From positions 1 to 49,746 of the forward strand of contig DVIA01000023.1 in NCBI GenBank assembly GCA_018711655.1: a DNA stretch of 49,746 nucleotides, in the 5' to 3' direction. The notes beneath the pieces are model-generated. The model saw only the letters and a list, made by a program, of their open reading frames with translations, was not told where the DNA came from and did no database searches. Origin of the DNA: Candidatus Pullichristensenella avicola. Lineage in GTDB: Bacteria > Bacillota > Clostridia > Christensenellales > Aristaeellaceae. Each line of letters opens with the position of its first letter. Within the stretch, counting starts at the first letter, position 1. This document shows positions 1-8,144 of this stretch, piece after piece. The position numbers and the translations under genes are program-made.

Positions 1-36
1 GGCTGGAAGGAGATCGAGCCGCTGTTGCGCAGGTAA
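1..36 (+). CDS. 3' end of an unidentified gene (partial)
   Basis: Frame 1 is open from the first base of the window and stops at TAA (34-36), giving an 11-residue C-terminus GWKEIEPLLRR. The piece is too short to identify. It does not look like the FC[IV]GK end of MnmE, which often precedes mnmG. A tandem repeat begins 24 bases after the stop, as happens after other genes in this window, which weakly supports a real gene end here. Confidence 0.35.
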   Translation, partial: GWKEIEPLLRR

Positions 37-60
37 AAAGCGCCCTCCAGCGGATGCGGC

Positions 61-334
61 GAGGCGGCCAAGCCTCCTTCGGCGGCCACAATCCGTCCGC
101 GAAGTTCGGCGGCGCGAGCATTTCCCTTGGCCTGCGGCGGGCGAGGGCAACGCCTTGCAGGCGGCAGAACCTTCGCCGCCCACAGCCGCAGCCCGGCGAG
201 GCGGCCAAGCCTTCTTCGGCAGCCGCAATCCGTCTGCGAAGTTCGGCGGTGCGGGCATTTCCCTTGGCCTGCGGCTGGCGAAAGCAACGCCTTGCAGGCG
301 GCAGAACCTTCGCCGCCCACAGCCGCGGCCCGGC
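61..334. repeat. Two-copy 137-bp tandem repeat upstream of mnmG
   Basis: Copy 1 is 61-197 and copy 2 is 198-334. Each starts with GAGGCGGCCAAGCC and shares the blocks CCGCGAAGTTCGGCGG or its variant, TTTCCCTTGGCCTGCGGC and CCTTGCAGGCGGCAGAACC. A fragment of a third copy (GAGGCGGC) follows at 335. The copies differ at scattered positions. The stretch 37-420 carries no convincing gene: its short overlapping reading frames follow the repeat and lack ribosome binding sites. Confidence 0.85.
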
Positions 335-435
335 GAGGCGGCGCGCATATCCGCCGTCCCGCTTACCGGAGGGCGACGCTTCCCAGCCGCTCCGCCGGGG
401 CGGCGGTTCCACGACTTACCTGAGGAGGACGCGAT

Positions 436-2247
436 TTGGAAACATTTGACGCGGTGGTGATCGGCGCGGGACACGCCGGCTGCGAGGCGGCGCTGGCGCT
501 GGCCCGCATGGGCTGCAAAACCCTGCTTTTGACGCTCAACCTCGACGCGCTGGCGCTGATGCCCTGCAATCCCGCCATCGGCGGCACGGGCAAGGGCCAT
601 CTGGTGCGCGAAGTGGACGCGCTGGGCGGCGAGATGGGCCGGGCCATCGACGATACGTTCATCCAGTCGCGCATGCTCAATACCGGCAAGGGCCCGGCGG
701 TACACTCGTTGCGCGCGCAGGCGGACAAATTGCAGTACCGCCTGCGCATGCGCCGCGCCGTGGACGAGTGCGACGGCCTCGAGGTGCGGCAGGCGGAGGT
801 CTCCCGCATCGAGGTGCAGCATGGCCGCGTGGTGGGCGTAACCACCACCACGGGCGAGCGCGTCGCCTGCCGCGCGGCGGTCGTCTGCGCCGGGGTGTAC
901 TTGAAAAGCCGCATCATCATCGGCGAGTGCGCGTGGAACGGCGGGCCGCAGGGGCTGCTCGCCGCCAACGCCCTCACGGACTGCCTGAGCGGCCTCGGCT
1001 TTGCCATCCGCCGCTTCAAGACCGGCACGCCCGCGCGCCTCGACGGCCGCACCATCGACTTTTCCAAAATGGAGCCGCAGCCGGGCGACGAGCCGATCAC
1101 GCCGTTTTCGTTTTTGACCGACGCCACGACGCTGAAAAACCGCGCCCTCTGCTATCTGACCTATACCACCAAGGAGACGCACGAGATTCTCCTTGCCAAT
1201 TTGCACCGCGCGCCGATGTACACCGGCTCCATCCACGGCACGGGGGCGCGCTACTGCCCCTCCATTGAGGACAAGGTTGTGCGCTTCAAGGACAAGGACC
1301 GCCACCCCGTGTTCCTCGAGCCCGAGGGCTTCTATACCACGGAATGGTATGCGCAGGGCATGTCCACCTCAATGCCGGAGGAGGTGCAGCGCGCCTTTTA
1401 CCGCACCGTGCCGGGGCTGGAAAACGCGCGCCTTGTGCGATTGGCCTACGCCATCGAGTACGACTGCATCGACCCCACCGCCCTCACCGGGGCGCTCGCT
1501 TCGCGCGAGATCGCGGGGCTGTGGTTTGCCGGGCAGGTAAACGGCACCTCGGGCTACGAGGAGGCCGCGGCGCAGGGCGTCTACGCCGGCATCAACGCCG
1601 CGCTCTGGCTTTCCGGGCGCGAACCCATGCTGCTCTCCCGCGACGACGGCTACCTGGGCGTGCTGGTGGACGATCTGGTCACCAAGGGCGTGGACGAGCC
1701 CTACCGCATGATGACCTCGCGCGCCGAATACCGGCTGGTGCTGCGGCAGGACAACGCCGATTTCCGCCTCACCGAGCGCGGCTACAACGCCGGTCTGGCC
1801 TCGCGCGAGCGCTACGAGCGCATGCTGCGCCGCCGCGAGGACTTTGAACGCGCCCGCGCCCTGCTCAAAGAGCGGCGGCTGGACGTGCCCCTGCGCAAGC
1901 CGGAGGCAAAGTTTGACCAAATCGCCGCGCAGGTTCCGGAAATCTCTGTGGAAACGGGGCGGCAGCTGGAGATCGAGATCAAATACGAGGGTTACATCGA
2001 CCGGCAGATGGCCGACGTGCGCCGCTTCCGGCGCTTGGAGAGCATGCCCCTGCCCGCCGACGCGGACTACCTGCGCATGGACGGATTGCGCCTGGAGGCG
2101 CGGGAAAAACTCGACCGCCAGCGCCCCGCCTCCCTCGGGCAGGCATCGCGCATCCCCGGCGTGTCGCCGGGCGATGTGACGGTGCTCACCATCTGGCTGG
2201 AAAAGCGCCGCCGCGAACGCGCGCAAAATAGCGCGACGGACGATTGA
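436..2247 (+). CDS. mnmG: tRNA uridine-5-carboxymethylaminomethyl(34) synthesis enzyme MnmG (GidA)
   Basis: With MnmE, this FAD enzyme installs the carboxymethylaminomethyl group on the wobble uridine of tRNAs reading NNA/NNG codons. The protein has 603 residues, slightly shorter than the usual 620-630. The N-terminal dinucleotide-binding motif GAGHAG is at residues 10-15, followed by the family stretch MPCNPAIGGTGKGHLVREVD and, later, the conserved GQVNGTSGYEEAAAQG segment. The start is TTG at 436, chosen because a GAGGAGGA ribosome binding site lies 6 bases upstream and residue 1 then directly precedes the FAD fold. rsmG follows after a 207-bp spacer, the classical gidA-gidB pair. No mnmE lies directly upstream inside the window. 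Confidence 0.97.
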   Translation: METFDAVVIGAGHAGCEAALALARMGCKTLLLTLNLDALALMPCNPAIGGTGKGHLVREVDALGGEMGRAIDDTFIQSRMLNTGKGPAVHSLRAQADKLQYRLRMRRAVDECDGLEVRQAEVSRIEVQHGRVVGVTTTTGERVACRAAVVCAGVYLKSRIIIGECAWNGGPQGLLAANALTDCLSGLGFAIRRFKTGTPARLDGRTIDFSKMEPQPGDEPITPFSFLTDATTLKNRALCYLTYTTKETHEILLANLHRAPMYTGSIHGTGARYCPSIEDKVVRFKDKDRHPVFLEPEGFYTTEWYAQGMSTSMPEEVQRAFYRTVPGLENARLVRLAYAIEYDCIDPTALTGALASREIAGLWFAGQVNGTSGYEEAAAQGVYAGINAALWLSGREPMLLSRDDGYLGVLVDDLVTKGVDEPYRMMTSRAEYRLVLRQDNADFRLTERGYNAGLASRERYERMLRRREDFERARALLKERRLDVPLRKPEAKFDQIAAQVPEISVETGRQLEIEIKYEGYIDRQMADVRRFRRLESMPLPADADYLRMDGLRLEAREKLDRQRPASLGQASRIPGVSPGDVTVLTIWLEKRRRERAQNSATDD

Positions 2248-2454
2248 CCCGCTTCCCCCTGCGAGGGCGCTTCGCCGCAAGGCTGCGGGCGCGCCGCCTC
2301 CCCGCCTGCAAACGCGCCGCGCGGACGGATATCCCCGCGGCGGAAGCCGTCGCGCTTCGGGCGGCGGAAAGGCGCCGCCTCCAATGCGGATTTGGCCGGA
2401 CGCGGCCGCGAAGCGCGCAGAGGGGAACGGCGCAACGCGAAAGGAGCATCATTC

Positions 2455-3156
2455 ATGCGGGAACTGCTCAGGGCGCGGCTTGACGCTGCGGGCGTGCCGG
2501 CGGGCGCGGAACAATTGGAAAAATTGGCCGCTTTTCACCGTCTGCTGACCGATGCCAACGCGCGCATGAACCTCACGCGCGTAAGCGCCGACCCCGGCGA
2601 GGCCATCGACCGCAACTATATCGACTCGCTCGGCCCGCTCGCCCATTTGCGCGGCGCGAAAAACTGCGTAGACGTAGGCAGCGGCGCGGGCTTCCCCGGC
2701 GTGCCGCTTGCCATCTTCCTGCCGGAAACGCGCTTTGTGCTGATGGATTCGCTTTCCAAGCGCGTAGAGTTTTTGCGCGGCGTCATCGAGGAACTTTCCC
2801 TCAACGCCGAAGCCGTGTGCCTGCGCGCCGAAGAGGCCGGGCGCGGCGCTTTGCGCGAGGCGTTCGACGCGGCCACGGCGCGGGCGGTCGCGCCGCTGAA
2901 CGTTCTTAGCGAACTGCTGTTGCCGCTTACGCGCGTGGGCGGCGTGGCCGTGGCCCTCAAAGGCCCGGGCGCGGCGGCGGAAGCGGAAAACGCGCAAAAC
3001 GCGCTCGCGGCGCTGGGCGGGCGGCTTGTCGCCATTGAAGAAACGCCCGTGCCCGGACGCGACTGGGCGCATACGCTGGTCGTCCTGAAAAAAACCGCGC
3101 CCACCCCGGAAAAGTACCCCCGCCGCGTAGGCGTTCCGGAAAAGCGCCCGCTGTGA
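2455..3156 (+). CDS. rsmG: 16S rRNA (guanine-527-N7)-methyltransferase RsmG (GidB)
   Basis: This SAM-dependent enzyme methylates G527 of 16S rRNA in the small subunit. The protein has 233 residues, normal for the family. The SAM-binding motif DVGSGAGFPGVPLA starts at residue 73, and the upstream segment NLTR..D....I.RNYIDSL is typical of RsmG. The ATG at 2455 follows AAAGGAGC with good spacing; the frame stays open 21 codons further up but has no ribosome binding site there. It sits behind mnmG as in most bacteria, yet parA/parB do not follow: a tandem repeat and nadE come next. Confidence 0.96.
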   Translation: MRELLRARLDAAGVPAGAEQLEKLAAFHRLLTDANARMNLTRVSADPGEAIDRNYIDSLGPLAHLRGAKNCVDVGSGAGFPGVPLAIFLPETRFVLMDSLSKRVEFLRGVIEELSLNAEAVCLRAEEAGRGALREAFDAATARAVAPLNVLSELLLPLTRVGGVAVALKGPGAAAEAENAQNALAALGGRLVAIEETPVPGRDWAHTLVVLKKTAPTPEKYPRRVGVPEKRPL

Positions 3157-3177
3157 CGGCGCGGGCGCATGCGCGGC

Positions 3178-3515
3178 GATGTCGCGTCGCCATCGCCCCG
3201 CCCAAAAGCGCCCCTGCGACACGCGCCGCCGTCCCCGCGTCGGAAGTCCCCGCAGGGCGCAAGCGGCGTTCGCGCGACGATGTCGCGTCGCCATCGCCCC
3301 GCCCACAAAGCGCCCCTGTGACGGCGCGTCGCTGTCCCCGCGTCGGAAGTCCCCGCAGGGCGCAAGCGGCGTCCGCGCGGCGATGTCGCCCGACGTCTCC
3401 CCTGCCCAAAGCGCCCCTGCGACGCGCGTCGCCGTCCCCGCGTCGGAAGTCCCCGCAGGGCGCAAGAGGCGTCCGCGCGGCGATGTCGCGCCGCCATCGC
3501 CCCGCCCAAAAGCGG
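3178..3515. repeat. About 101-bp tandem repeat, three copies plus a partial fourth
   Basis: Units begin with GATGTCGC at 3178, 3279, 3382 and 3482 (spacing 101, 103 and 100 bp). The shared core includes CCCCGCGTCGGAAGTCCCCG followed by CAGGGCGCAAG. The first unit starts 22 bases after the rsmG stop codon. The whole interval 3157-3600 is otherwise empty. Reading frames through it on both strands are repeat-driven, and the periods are not consistent multiples of three. Confidence 0.85.
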
Positions 3516-3610
3516 CGACGGCGCGCCGCCGTTTCCTGTTCCCTGACAAGCGCCCGGAGCGCGCAAGACTACGACACCCCATGAACCCGGACTGCCAAGG
3601 AGGAGCGACT

Positions 3611-5512
3611 ATGTTTGACGGATTTGTGCGCCTGTGCGCGGCTACGCCGGCGCTGGAGGTAGCCAACGTGGAAAAAAACGCCGCGGAGATCGCGCGCATG
3701 GCCCTGGAGGCCGCCGCGCAGGGCGCGAACGTCTGCGTCTTTCCGGAATTGTGCCTCACCGGCTATACCTGCGGCGACCTGTTTTTGCAGGACCGCCTTG
3801 TGCGCGGGGCGCTGGAGGGGCTGAAAACCATCCTGGAAAAAACGCGGGAAACGGACATGCTCATCGTCGCAGGGCTTCCCGTGGCCGACGGCAACTGCCT
3901 GTACAACTGCGCGGCGGTGCTGCAGGGCGGGCATGTGCTGGGCGTGGCGCCCAAGACGCACCTGCCCAACTACGCCGAGTTTTATGAATTGCGCCAGTTC
4001 GCCCCCGCTTTTGAAGGCGAGCGCGCGCTGCGCTGGTTTGGCGAGGATATCCCCTTCAGCGCCAACCTGCTCTTTGCCTGCCGGGAACTGCCGGAGTTTG
4101 TCGTGGGCGTGGAAATTTGCGAAGACCTCTGGGCGCCCGACGCCACCGGCGTGCGCCACGCGCTGGCCGGAGCGACGGTGCTTGTCAACCCCTCGGCCAG
4201 CGACGCCCTGGCCGGCAAGCGCGATTACCGGCGGGAACTGGTGTCGGCGCAGTCCTCTCGCCTGGCGGCCGCCTATGTCTACGCCGGAGCCGGGCCGGAC
4301 GAATCCACGCAGGACGTGGTTTTTGCCGGGCATTCGCTGATCTATGAATACGGCACGAAGCTGGCCGAGTCCGAACCGTTTTATGAAGGGCTGCTTTTCG
4401 CCGACGCGGACGTGGGTTTCCTTGCCCTTGAGCGCCGCGCCAACAACGGCTTCCGCGCGGGCGAGCCCTCGCACCGCGTGGTGGAGTTTTCCCAGCCGCT
4501 GCGCGCGCTCGATCTGCGCCGCCGCATCGACCCCACGCCCTTTATCCCCCACGATCCCGACCGCCTCGCCGAACGCGCCGAAGAATTGCTCTCCATCCAG
4601 GCGCACGGCCTGGCGCGCCGGGTGCGCCACACGCGCGCGCAGAAACTGGTGCTGGGCGTGTCCGGCGGGTTGGATTCGACGCTGGCGCTGCTGGTGTGCG
4701 TGCGCGCCTTGAAGCTGGCGGGGTTGGACGCAGGCCGCCTTACCGCCGTAACCATGCCCTGCTTCGGCACCACGCAGCGCACGCGCTCCAACGCCGAGAT
4801 CATGGCCCGCGAAGTGGGCGCGGAACTGCGCGTTATCGACATTCAGAAAGCCACGCTTCAGCACATGGCCGACATCGGCCTTTCCACCGAGGACCGCTCC
4901 ACCGCCTACGAAAACGCGCAGGCCCGGGAGCGCACGCAAGTGCTCATGGACATCGCCAACGCCGAAAACGGCCTGGTGGTGGGCACGGGCGACCTTTCCG
5001 AAAGCGCCCTGGGGTGGGCGACGTACAACGGCGACCATATGAGCATGTACGGCGTGAACTGTTCCATCCCCAAGACGCTCATCCGCCATCTCGTTGCCTA
5101 TGAGGCTTCGCACGCCGCCACGCCGGAGCTTCAAAAGGCGCTGCTGGACGTGCTGGACACGCCCGTCAGCCCCGAGCTTCTGCCGCCCAAAGACGGCGAG
5201 ATCGTCCAAAAAACAGAGGACCTCGTCGGCCCCTACCGCTTGCACGATTTCTTCCTCTACCACATGCTGCGCCGCCGCGCCGCGCCGGAAAAAATCCTGC
5301 GCCTGGCGAAGATCGCCTTTGCAGGCGAGTACGACGAGGCGACCCTTCGCAAGTGGCTTTCCGTGTTCATACGACGCTTTTTCAGCCAGCAGTTCAAGCG
5401 CAGCTGTATCCCCGACGGCCCCAAGGTGGGCAGCGTCTCCCTTTCGCCGCGCGGCGATTGGCGTATGCCCACGGACGCCTCGGCCGAACTGTGGCAATTT
5501 TCGGATAAATAG
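3611..5512 (+). CDS. nadE: Glutamine-dependent NAD(+) synthetase
   Basis: This cytosolic enzyme amidates nicotinic acid adenine dinucleotide to NAD+ using glutamine. The 633-residue protein has the two-domain form. The N-terminal nitrilase-like glutaminase has its Glu-Lys-Cys triad visible as FPE46, PK115THLPNYAEFYE and EIC170EDLW. The C-terminal ATP-pyrophosphatase synthetase domain has SGGLDS at 351-356 and the GTGDLSESALGW segment. The start is ATG at 3611, preceded by AAGGAGGAG. The frame runs open for 144 more codons upstream only because it crosses the GC-rich repeat. The gene appears to be transcribed alone or with the small lipoprotein 128 bp downstream. Confidence 0.97.
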   Translation: MFDGFVRLCAATPALEVANVEKNAAEIARMALEAAAQGANVCVFPELCLTGYTCGDLFLQDRLVRGALEGLKTILEKTRETDMLIVAGLPVADGNCLYNCAAVLQGGHVLGVAPKTHLPNYAEFYELRQFAPAFEGERALRWFGEDIPFSANLLFACRELPEFVVGVEICEDLWAPDATGVRHALAGATVLVNPSASDALAGKRDYRRELVSAQSSRLAAAYVYAGAGPDESTQDVVFAGHSLIYEYGTKLAESEPFYEGLLFADADVGFLALERRANNGFRAGEPSHRVVEFSQPLRALDLRRRIDPTPFIPHDPDRLAERAEELLSIQAHGLARRVRHTRAQKLVLGVSGGLDSTLALLVCVRALKLAGLDAGRLTAVTMPCFGTTQRTRSNAEIMAREVGAELRVIDIQKATLQHMADIGLSTEDRSTAYENAQARERTQVLMDIANAENGLVVGTGDLSESALGWATYNGDHMSMYGVNCSIPKTLIRHLVAYEASHAATPELQKALLDVLDTPVSPELLPPKDGEIVQKTEDLVGPYRLHDFFLYHMLRRRAAPEKILRLAKIAFAGEYDEATLRKWLSVFIRRFFSQQFKRSCIPDGPKVGSVSLSPRGDWRMPTDASAELWQFSDK

Positions 5513-5586
5513 GTTATATTTCGCGTGAATCGCCGATATTTACCTGTTTTTCATAGTTTTGTGTCATAAAAGACAATCCTATAGGA

Positions 5587-5592
5587 TATACT
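5587..5592 (+). promoter_or_regulatory. Possible -10 element for the acidic lipoprotein gene
   Basis: TATACT lies in an AT-rich stretch (5510-5600) between nadE and the lipoprotein gene. No good -35 hexamer is visible at 16-18 bp, so this is tentative. Confidence 0.3.
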
Positions 5593-5640
5593 ATTTCATG
5601 TCCATGAGGAACCATGAAAGGACATTTGGAGGGAATAACA

Positions 5641-5886
5641 ATGAAAAAGATCCTGGTTTTCGCGATGATTCTGTGCATGTTGGTTCTGGCCATGACCGGT
5701 TGCGCCAAGGAAGAAGCCGCGCCCGAACCCACCGAGGCCCCCGTTGCCACGGAAGAGCCCGTTGAGGAAGAGCCGGCCGCCGAAGAGGAGCCTGCCGCTG
5801 AAGAGCCCGCTGCCGAGGAAGAGCCCGCTGCTGAAGAGCCGGCCGCCGAGGAAGAGCCCGCTGCCGACGCCACTGCCGCCGAATAA
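5641..5886 (+). CDS. Small Glu/Pro/Ala-rich lipoprotein, function unknown
   Basis: An 81-residue predicted lipoprotein. A short basic start (MKK) and hydrophobic segment lead to the lipobox MTGC with the lipidated cysteine at residue 21. The rest is almost entirely Glu, Pro and Ala in imperfect PAAEEE/PAAEE repeats, giving a strongly acidic, probably disordered tail of about 55 residues outside the membrane. The start is ATG at 5641 behind GGAGGG. It is followed by a perfect 11-bp hairpin. I recognise no domain. It could be a surface spacer, a metal-buffering tail, or a short form of a longer lipoprotein; the DNA repeat itself may expand and contract. Confidence 0.75.
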   Translation: MKKILVFAMILCMLVLAMTGCAKEEAAPEPTEAPVATEEPVEEEPAAEEEPAAEEPAAEEEPAAEEPAAEEEPAADATAAE

Positions 5887-5901
5887 TTTGTCATCGGAGG
5901 C

Positions 5902-5937
5902 GAAAGGGCCCGCTCCTGTTTGGGAACGGGCCCTTTC
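5902..5937 (+). terminator. Hairpin terminator-like structure after the lipoprotein gene
   Basis: GAAAGGGCCCG (5902-5912) pairs perfectly with CGGGCCCTTTC (5927-5937) across a 14-nt loop, starting 15 bases after the stop codon. The T-rich part lies inside the descending arm rather than after it. Confidence 0.55.
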
Positions 5938-6085
5938 CTATGGCCAAACGCGCGCGACGGCCCGGCGACGCCTTCGCCTGCAGCCAAAATGGCCGCGCGC
6001 AAGCCGCTCCAGCCGCGGAAAGGGGCGCATGCGTCCGCTTCTGCAAACCGCATTCCGCCTCCTCAGGGTTCGCAACGCTTTGAAG

Positions 6086-6112
6086 GCCCGCTCCCGTTTG
6101 GGGCGGGCTTTT
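6086..6112 (+). terminator. Rho-independent terminator
   Basis: GCCCGC (6086-6091) pairs with GCGGGC (6103-6108), followed by TTTT (6109-6112). It shares the CCCGCTCC-GTTTGGG core with the hairpin at 5902-5937, so the two may be copies. No gene lies between 5887 and the promoter at 6159. Confidence 0.6.
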
Positions 6113-6158
6113 CGCGTCTCGGAGCCCTTCTTTGTTTATAAAGTTTATATATACGCGC

Positions 6159-6188
6159 TTGACAATCGCGGCGAAAGAATGGTATGCT
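6159..6188 (+). promoter_or_regulatory. Sigma-A-type promoter of the MATE transporter gene
   Basis: A consensus -35 TTGACA (6159-6164) and -10 TATGCT (6183-6188) are separated by 18 bp. Transcription would start near 6195 and leave a leader of about 110 nt before the ATG at 6306. Confidence 0.75.
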
Positions 6189-6200
6189 TGCTTTGTACCG

Positions 6201-6267
6201 CAACAAGAAAATGAAACGCATCGCATGCGGGGCCGCCGTTGGCGCGCCATCGCGATGCTTCTTGTTG
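6201..6267 (+). promoter_or_regulatory. Long hairpin in the MATE gene leader
   Basis: CAACAAGAA (6201-6209) pairs with TTCTTGTTG (6259-6267), and GCATCGC (6218-6224) pairs with GCGATGC (6252-6258). This makes a 16-bp stem with one 8-nt bulge on the 5' side and a GC-rich apical region. I do not recognise a known riboswitch class. It may be an attenuator or a translation-control element. Confidence 0.5.
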
Positions 6268-6305
6268 TGTCTACAAATGCTTCGCAGAGATGGGCAGGGA
6301 TCGCG

Positions 6306-7718
6306 ATGGAGAACACGGCCGAAAACAAAATGGGCGTTATGCCGGTTGGCAAACTGGTACTCAACATGTCGGTGCCGATGATGATCTCCATGCTGGTGCA
6401 GGCGCTGTACAATGTGGTGGACAGCATTTTCGTCAGCATGGTCAGCGAAGAAGCGCTTTCCGCGGTGTCGTTCAGCTTCCCCGCGCAAAACCTGATGATC
6501 GGCCTGGCCACAGGTACGGCGGTCGGCGTCAACGCGCTTCTTTCGCGCGCGCTGGGCGCGGGCGATCGCGAGCGCGCCAACCGCATTGCCGAACACGGCG
6601 TGTTCCTTTCGCTGATCGGCTACGTCGTGTTTTTGCTCTTTGGCCTGTTTGGCAGCCGCGCTTTCATGCTTTCGCAGACGCAGAACACCGTGATCGTCGA
6701 ATACGGCGTGGATTACCTGACGGTGGTTTGCTGCTGGTCCTTCGGCCTGTACGGGCAGATGATCTTCGAGCGGCTGATGCAGGCCACGGGCCGTACCTTC
6801 TATACCATGATCACCCAGGGCACGGGCGCGATCATCAACATCATCCTCGACCCCATCTTCATTCTGCCCCAGGGCTACGACATGGGCCTGTTCAAAATGC
6901 CCATCGGCTTTAATATGGGCACCGAAGGCGCCGCCATCGCCACCGTAATCGGCCAGATCGTCGCCTTTATCCTCGCCGCCTTCATCAATCACCGCAAAAA
7001 TGCGGATATCCGCCTCGACCTGAAAAAATTCCGCCCCCAGAAGCACCTCATCAGCCGCATTTACGCCATTGGTCTGCCCTCGGTGATCATGATGGCCATC
7101 GGCTCGGTCATGACCTGGCTGATGAACATCATTCTCATCAATTACACCGTGGGCAAGGAAACGGCGGCGACGGTGTTCGGCGCGTACTTCAAGCTCAACA
7201 GCTTCGCGTTTATGCCGGTCTTTGGCCTCAACAACGGCGTCATTCCCATCATTGCCTACAACTATGGCGCGCAAAAGCGCAGCCGCATGACCAAGGCCAT
7301 TCGCGTATCGCTGGCCCTTGCCAGCGCCTTCATGCTCCTGGGAACGGTTCTGTTTTTGCTGATTCCGGACGTGCTGCTCGGCTTCTTCAACGCCAGCGAA
7401 ACGATGCTGGCCATTGGCGAACCGGCGCTGCGCATCATCGCCTCCACGTTCGTCGTCGCCGGCGTGTGCATCGTGCTCGGCTCGGTGTTCCAGGCGTTGG
7501 GCTACAGCGTTTATTCCATGATCGTCTCTCTGGCGCGTCAGCTGATCGTGCTGGTGCCGGTAGCCTGGGCGCTGGCGACCATCGGCCGGAATATAGGCAA
7601 CGACAACCTTGTGTGGATCGCCTTCCCCGTGGCGGAAATCGTGTCCGCAGCCGTTACAGCCGTGCTGTTCATCCGCCTGAACAAGAAGGTGATCAGTCAA
7701 ATTCCGGATCGCGACTAA
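6306..7718 (+). CDS. MATE family efflux transporter
   Basis: An integral membrane protein of 470 residues with about twelve predicted hydrophobic helices arranged as two similar halves, the usual MATE size and pattern. Such proteins export drugs or cationic metabolites using a Na+ or H+ gradient. The N-terminal helix LVLNMSVPMMISMLVQALYN and the following VVDSIFVS resemble the NorM/DinF-type entry helix. The start at ATG 6306 is preferred because the helix begins 15 residues later; the ribosome binding site (AGGGA) is weak. The frame extends 58 codons upstream through the promoter and leader, so that part is not coding. The substrate cannot be inferred. A strong terminator follows. Confidence 0.92.
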   Translation: MENTAENKMGVMPVGKLVLNMSVPMMISMLVQALYNVVDSIFVSMVSEEALSAVSFSFPAQNLMIGLATGTAVGVNALLSRALGAGDRERANRIAEHGVFLSLIGYVVFLLFGLFGSRAFMLSQTQNTVIVEYGVDYLTVVCCWSFGLYGQMIFERLMQATGRTFYTMITQGTGAIINIILDPIFILPQGYDMGLFKMPIGFNMGTEGAAIATVIGQIVAFILAAFINHRKNADIRLDLKKFRPQKHLISRIYAIGLPSVIMMAIGSVMTWLMNIILINYTVGKETAATVFGAYFKLNSFAFMPVFGLNNGVIPIIAYNYGAQKRSRMTKAIRVSLALASAFMLLGTVLFLLIPDVLLGFFNASETMLAIGEPALRIIASTFVVAGVCIVLGSVFQALGYSVYSMIVSLARQLIVLVPVAWALATIGRNIGNDNLVWIAFPVAEIVSAAVTAVLFIRLNKKVISQIPDRD

Positions 7719-7735
7719 GCCCGCATCTTTTTGCA

Positions 7736-7768
7736 CCCCCGCGCTTTTCCGCAAGGCGCGGGGGTTTT
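7736..7768 (+). terminator. Rho-independent terminator of the MATE gene
   Basis: CCCCCGCGC (7736-7744) pairs with GCGCGGGGG (7756-7764), followed by TTTT. The descending arm and loop recur in each unit of the adjacent tandem repeat. Confidence 0.85.
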
Positions 7769-7772
7769 GTAA

Positions 7773-8120
7773 CCCTCCGCAGCGGCCGTGCGGCGCATTC
7801 ACGGCGATGCGGAAGCCCCCTTTTCCCGCAGGCGCGGGGGTGTGACCCTCCGCAGCGGTCATGCGGCGCGCACACGACGATGCGGAAGCCCCTTTCCGCA
7901 GACGCAGGGTATTTGCATAACCCTCCGCAGCGGCCATGCGGCGCATTCACGGCGATGCGCAAGCCCCTTTTCCCGCAAGGCGCGGGGGTGTAACCCTCCG
8001 CAGCGACCATGCGGCGCATTCACGACGATGTGCAAGCCCCCTTTTTCCGCAAGGCGCGGGGGGTGTAACCCTCCGCAGCGGCCATGCGGCGCATTCACGA
8101 CGATGCGGAAGCCCCTCCCT
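7773..8120. repeat. 73-75-bp tandem repeat, five copies
   Basis: Units start with CCCTCCGCAGCG at 7773, 7846, 7921, 7994 and 8069. Each contains CATGCGGCGCATTCACG or a variant, GATGCGGAAGCCCC, a short T/C run, and CCGCAAGGCGCGGGGGTG. That last block matches the 3' half of the terminator just upstream, so the array looks like repeated duplication of terminator plus flank. No gene is present in 7719-8584. Confidence 0.88.
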
Positions 8121-8144
8121 TCTGGCGGGCGGAAAGACGCGCTG

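Noticed and set aside
1-36. Partial gene as the end of mnmE
   Set aside because: MnmE ends in a conserved FC[IV]GK, which the visible residues lack.
2449-3759. Minus-strand frame with repeated CGLPTRG-like segments
   Set aside because: The repeats come from the 101-bp DNA array and from antisense of rsmG; no ribosome binding site.
6063-7946. Long minus-strand reading frame across the MATE gene
   Set aside because: Low-complexity His/Asp/Ala-rich translation, antisense to a clear transporter; GC-driven shadow.
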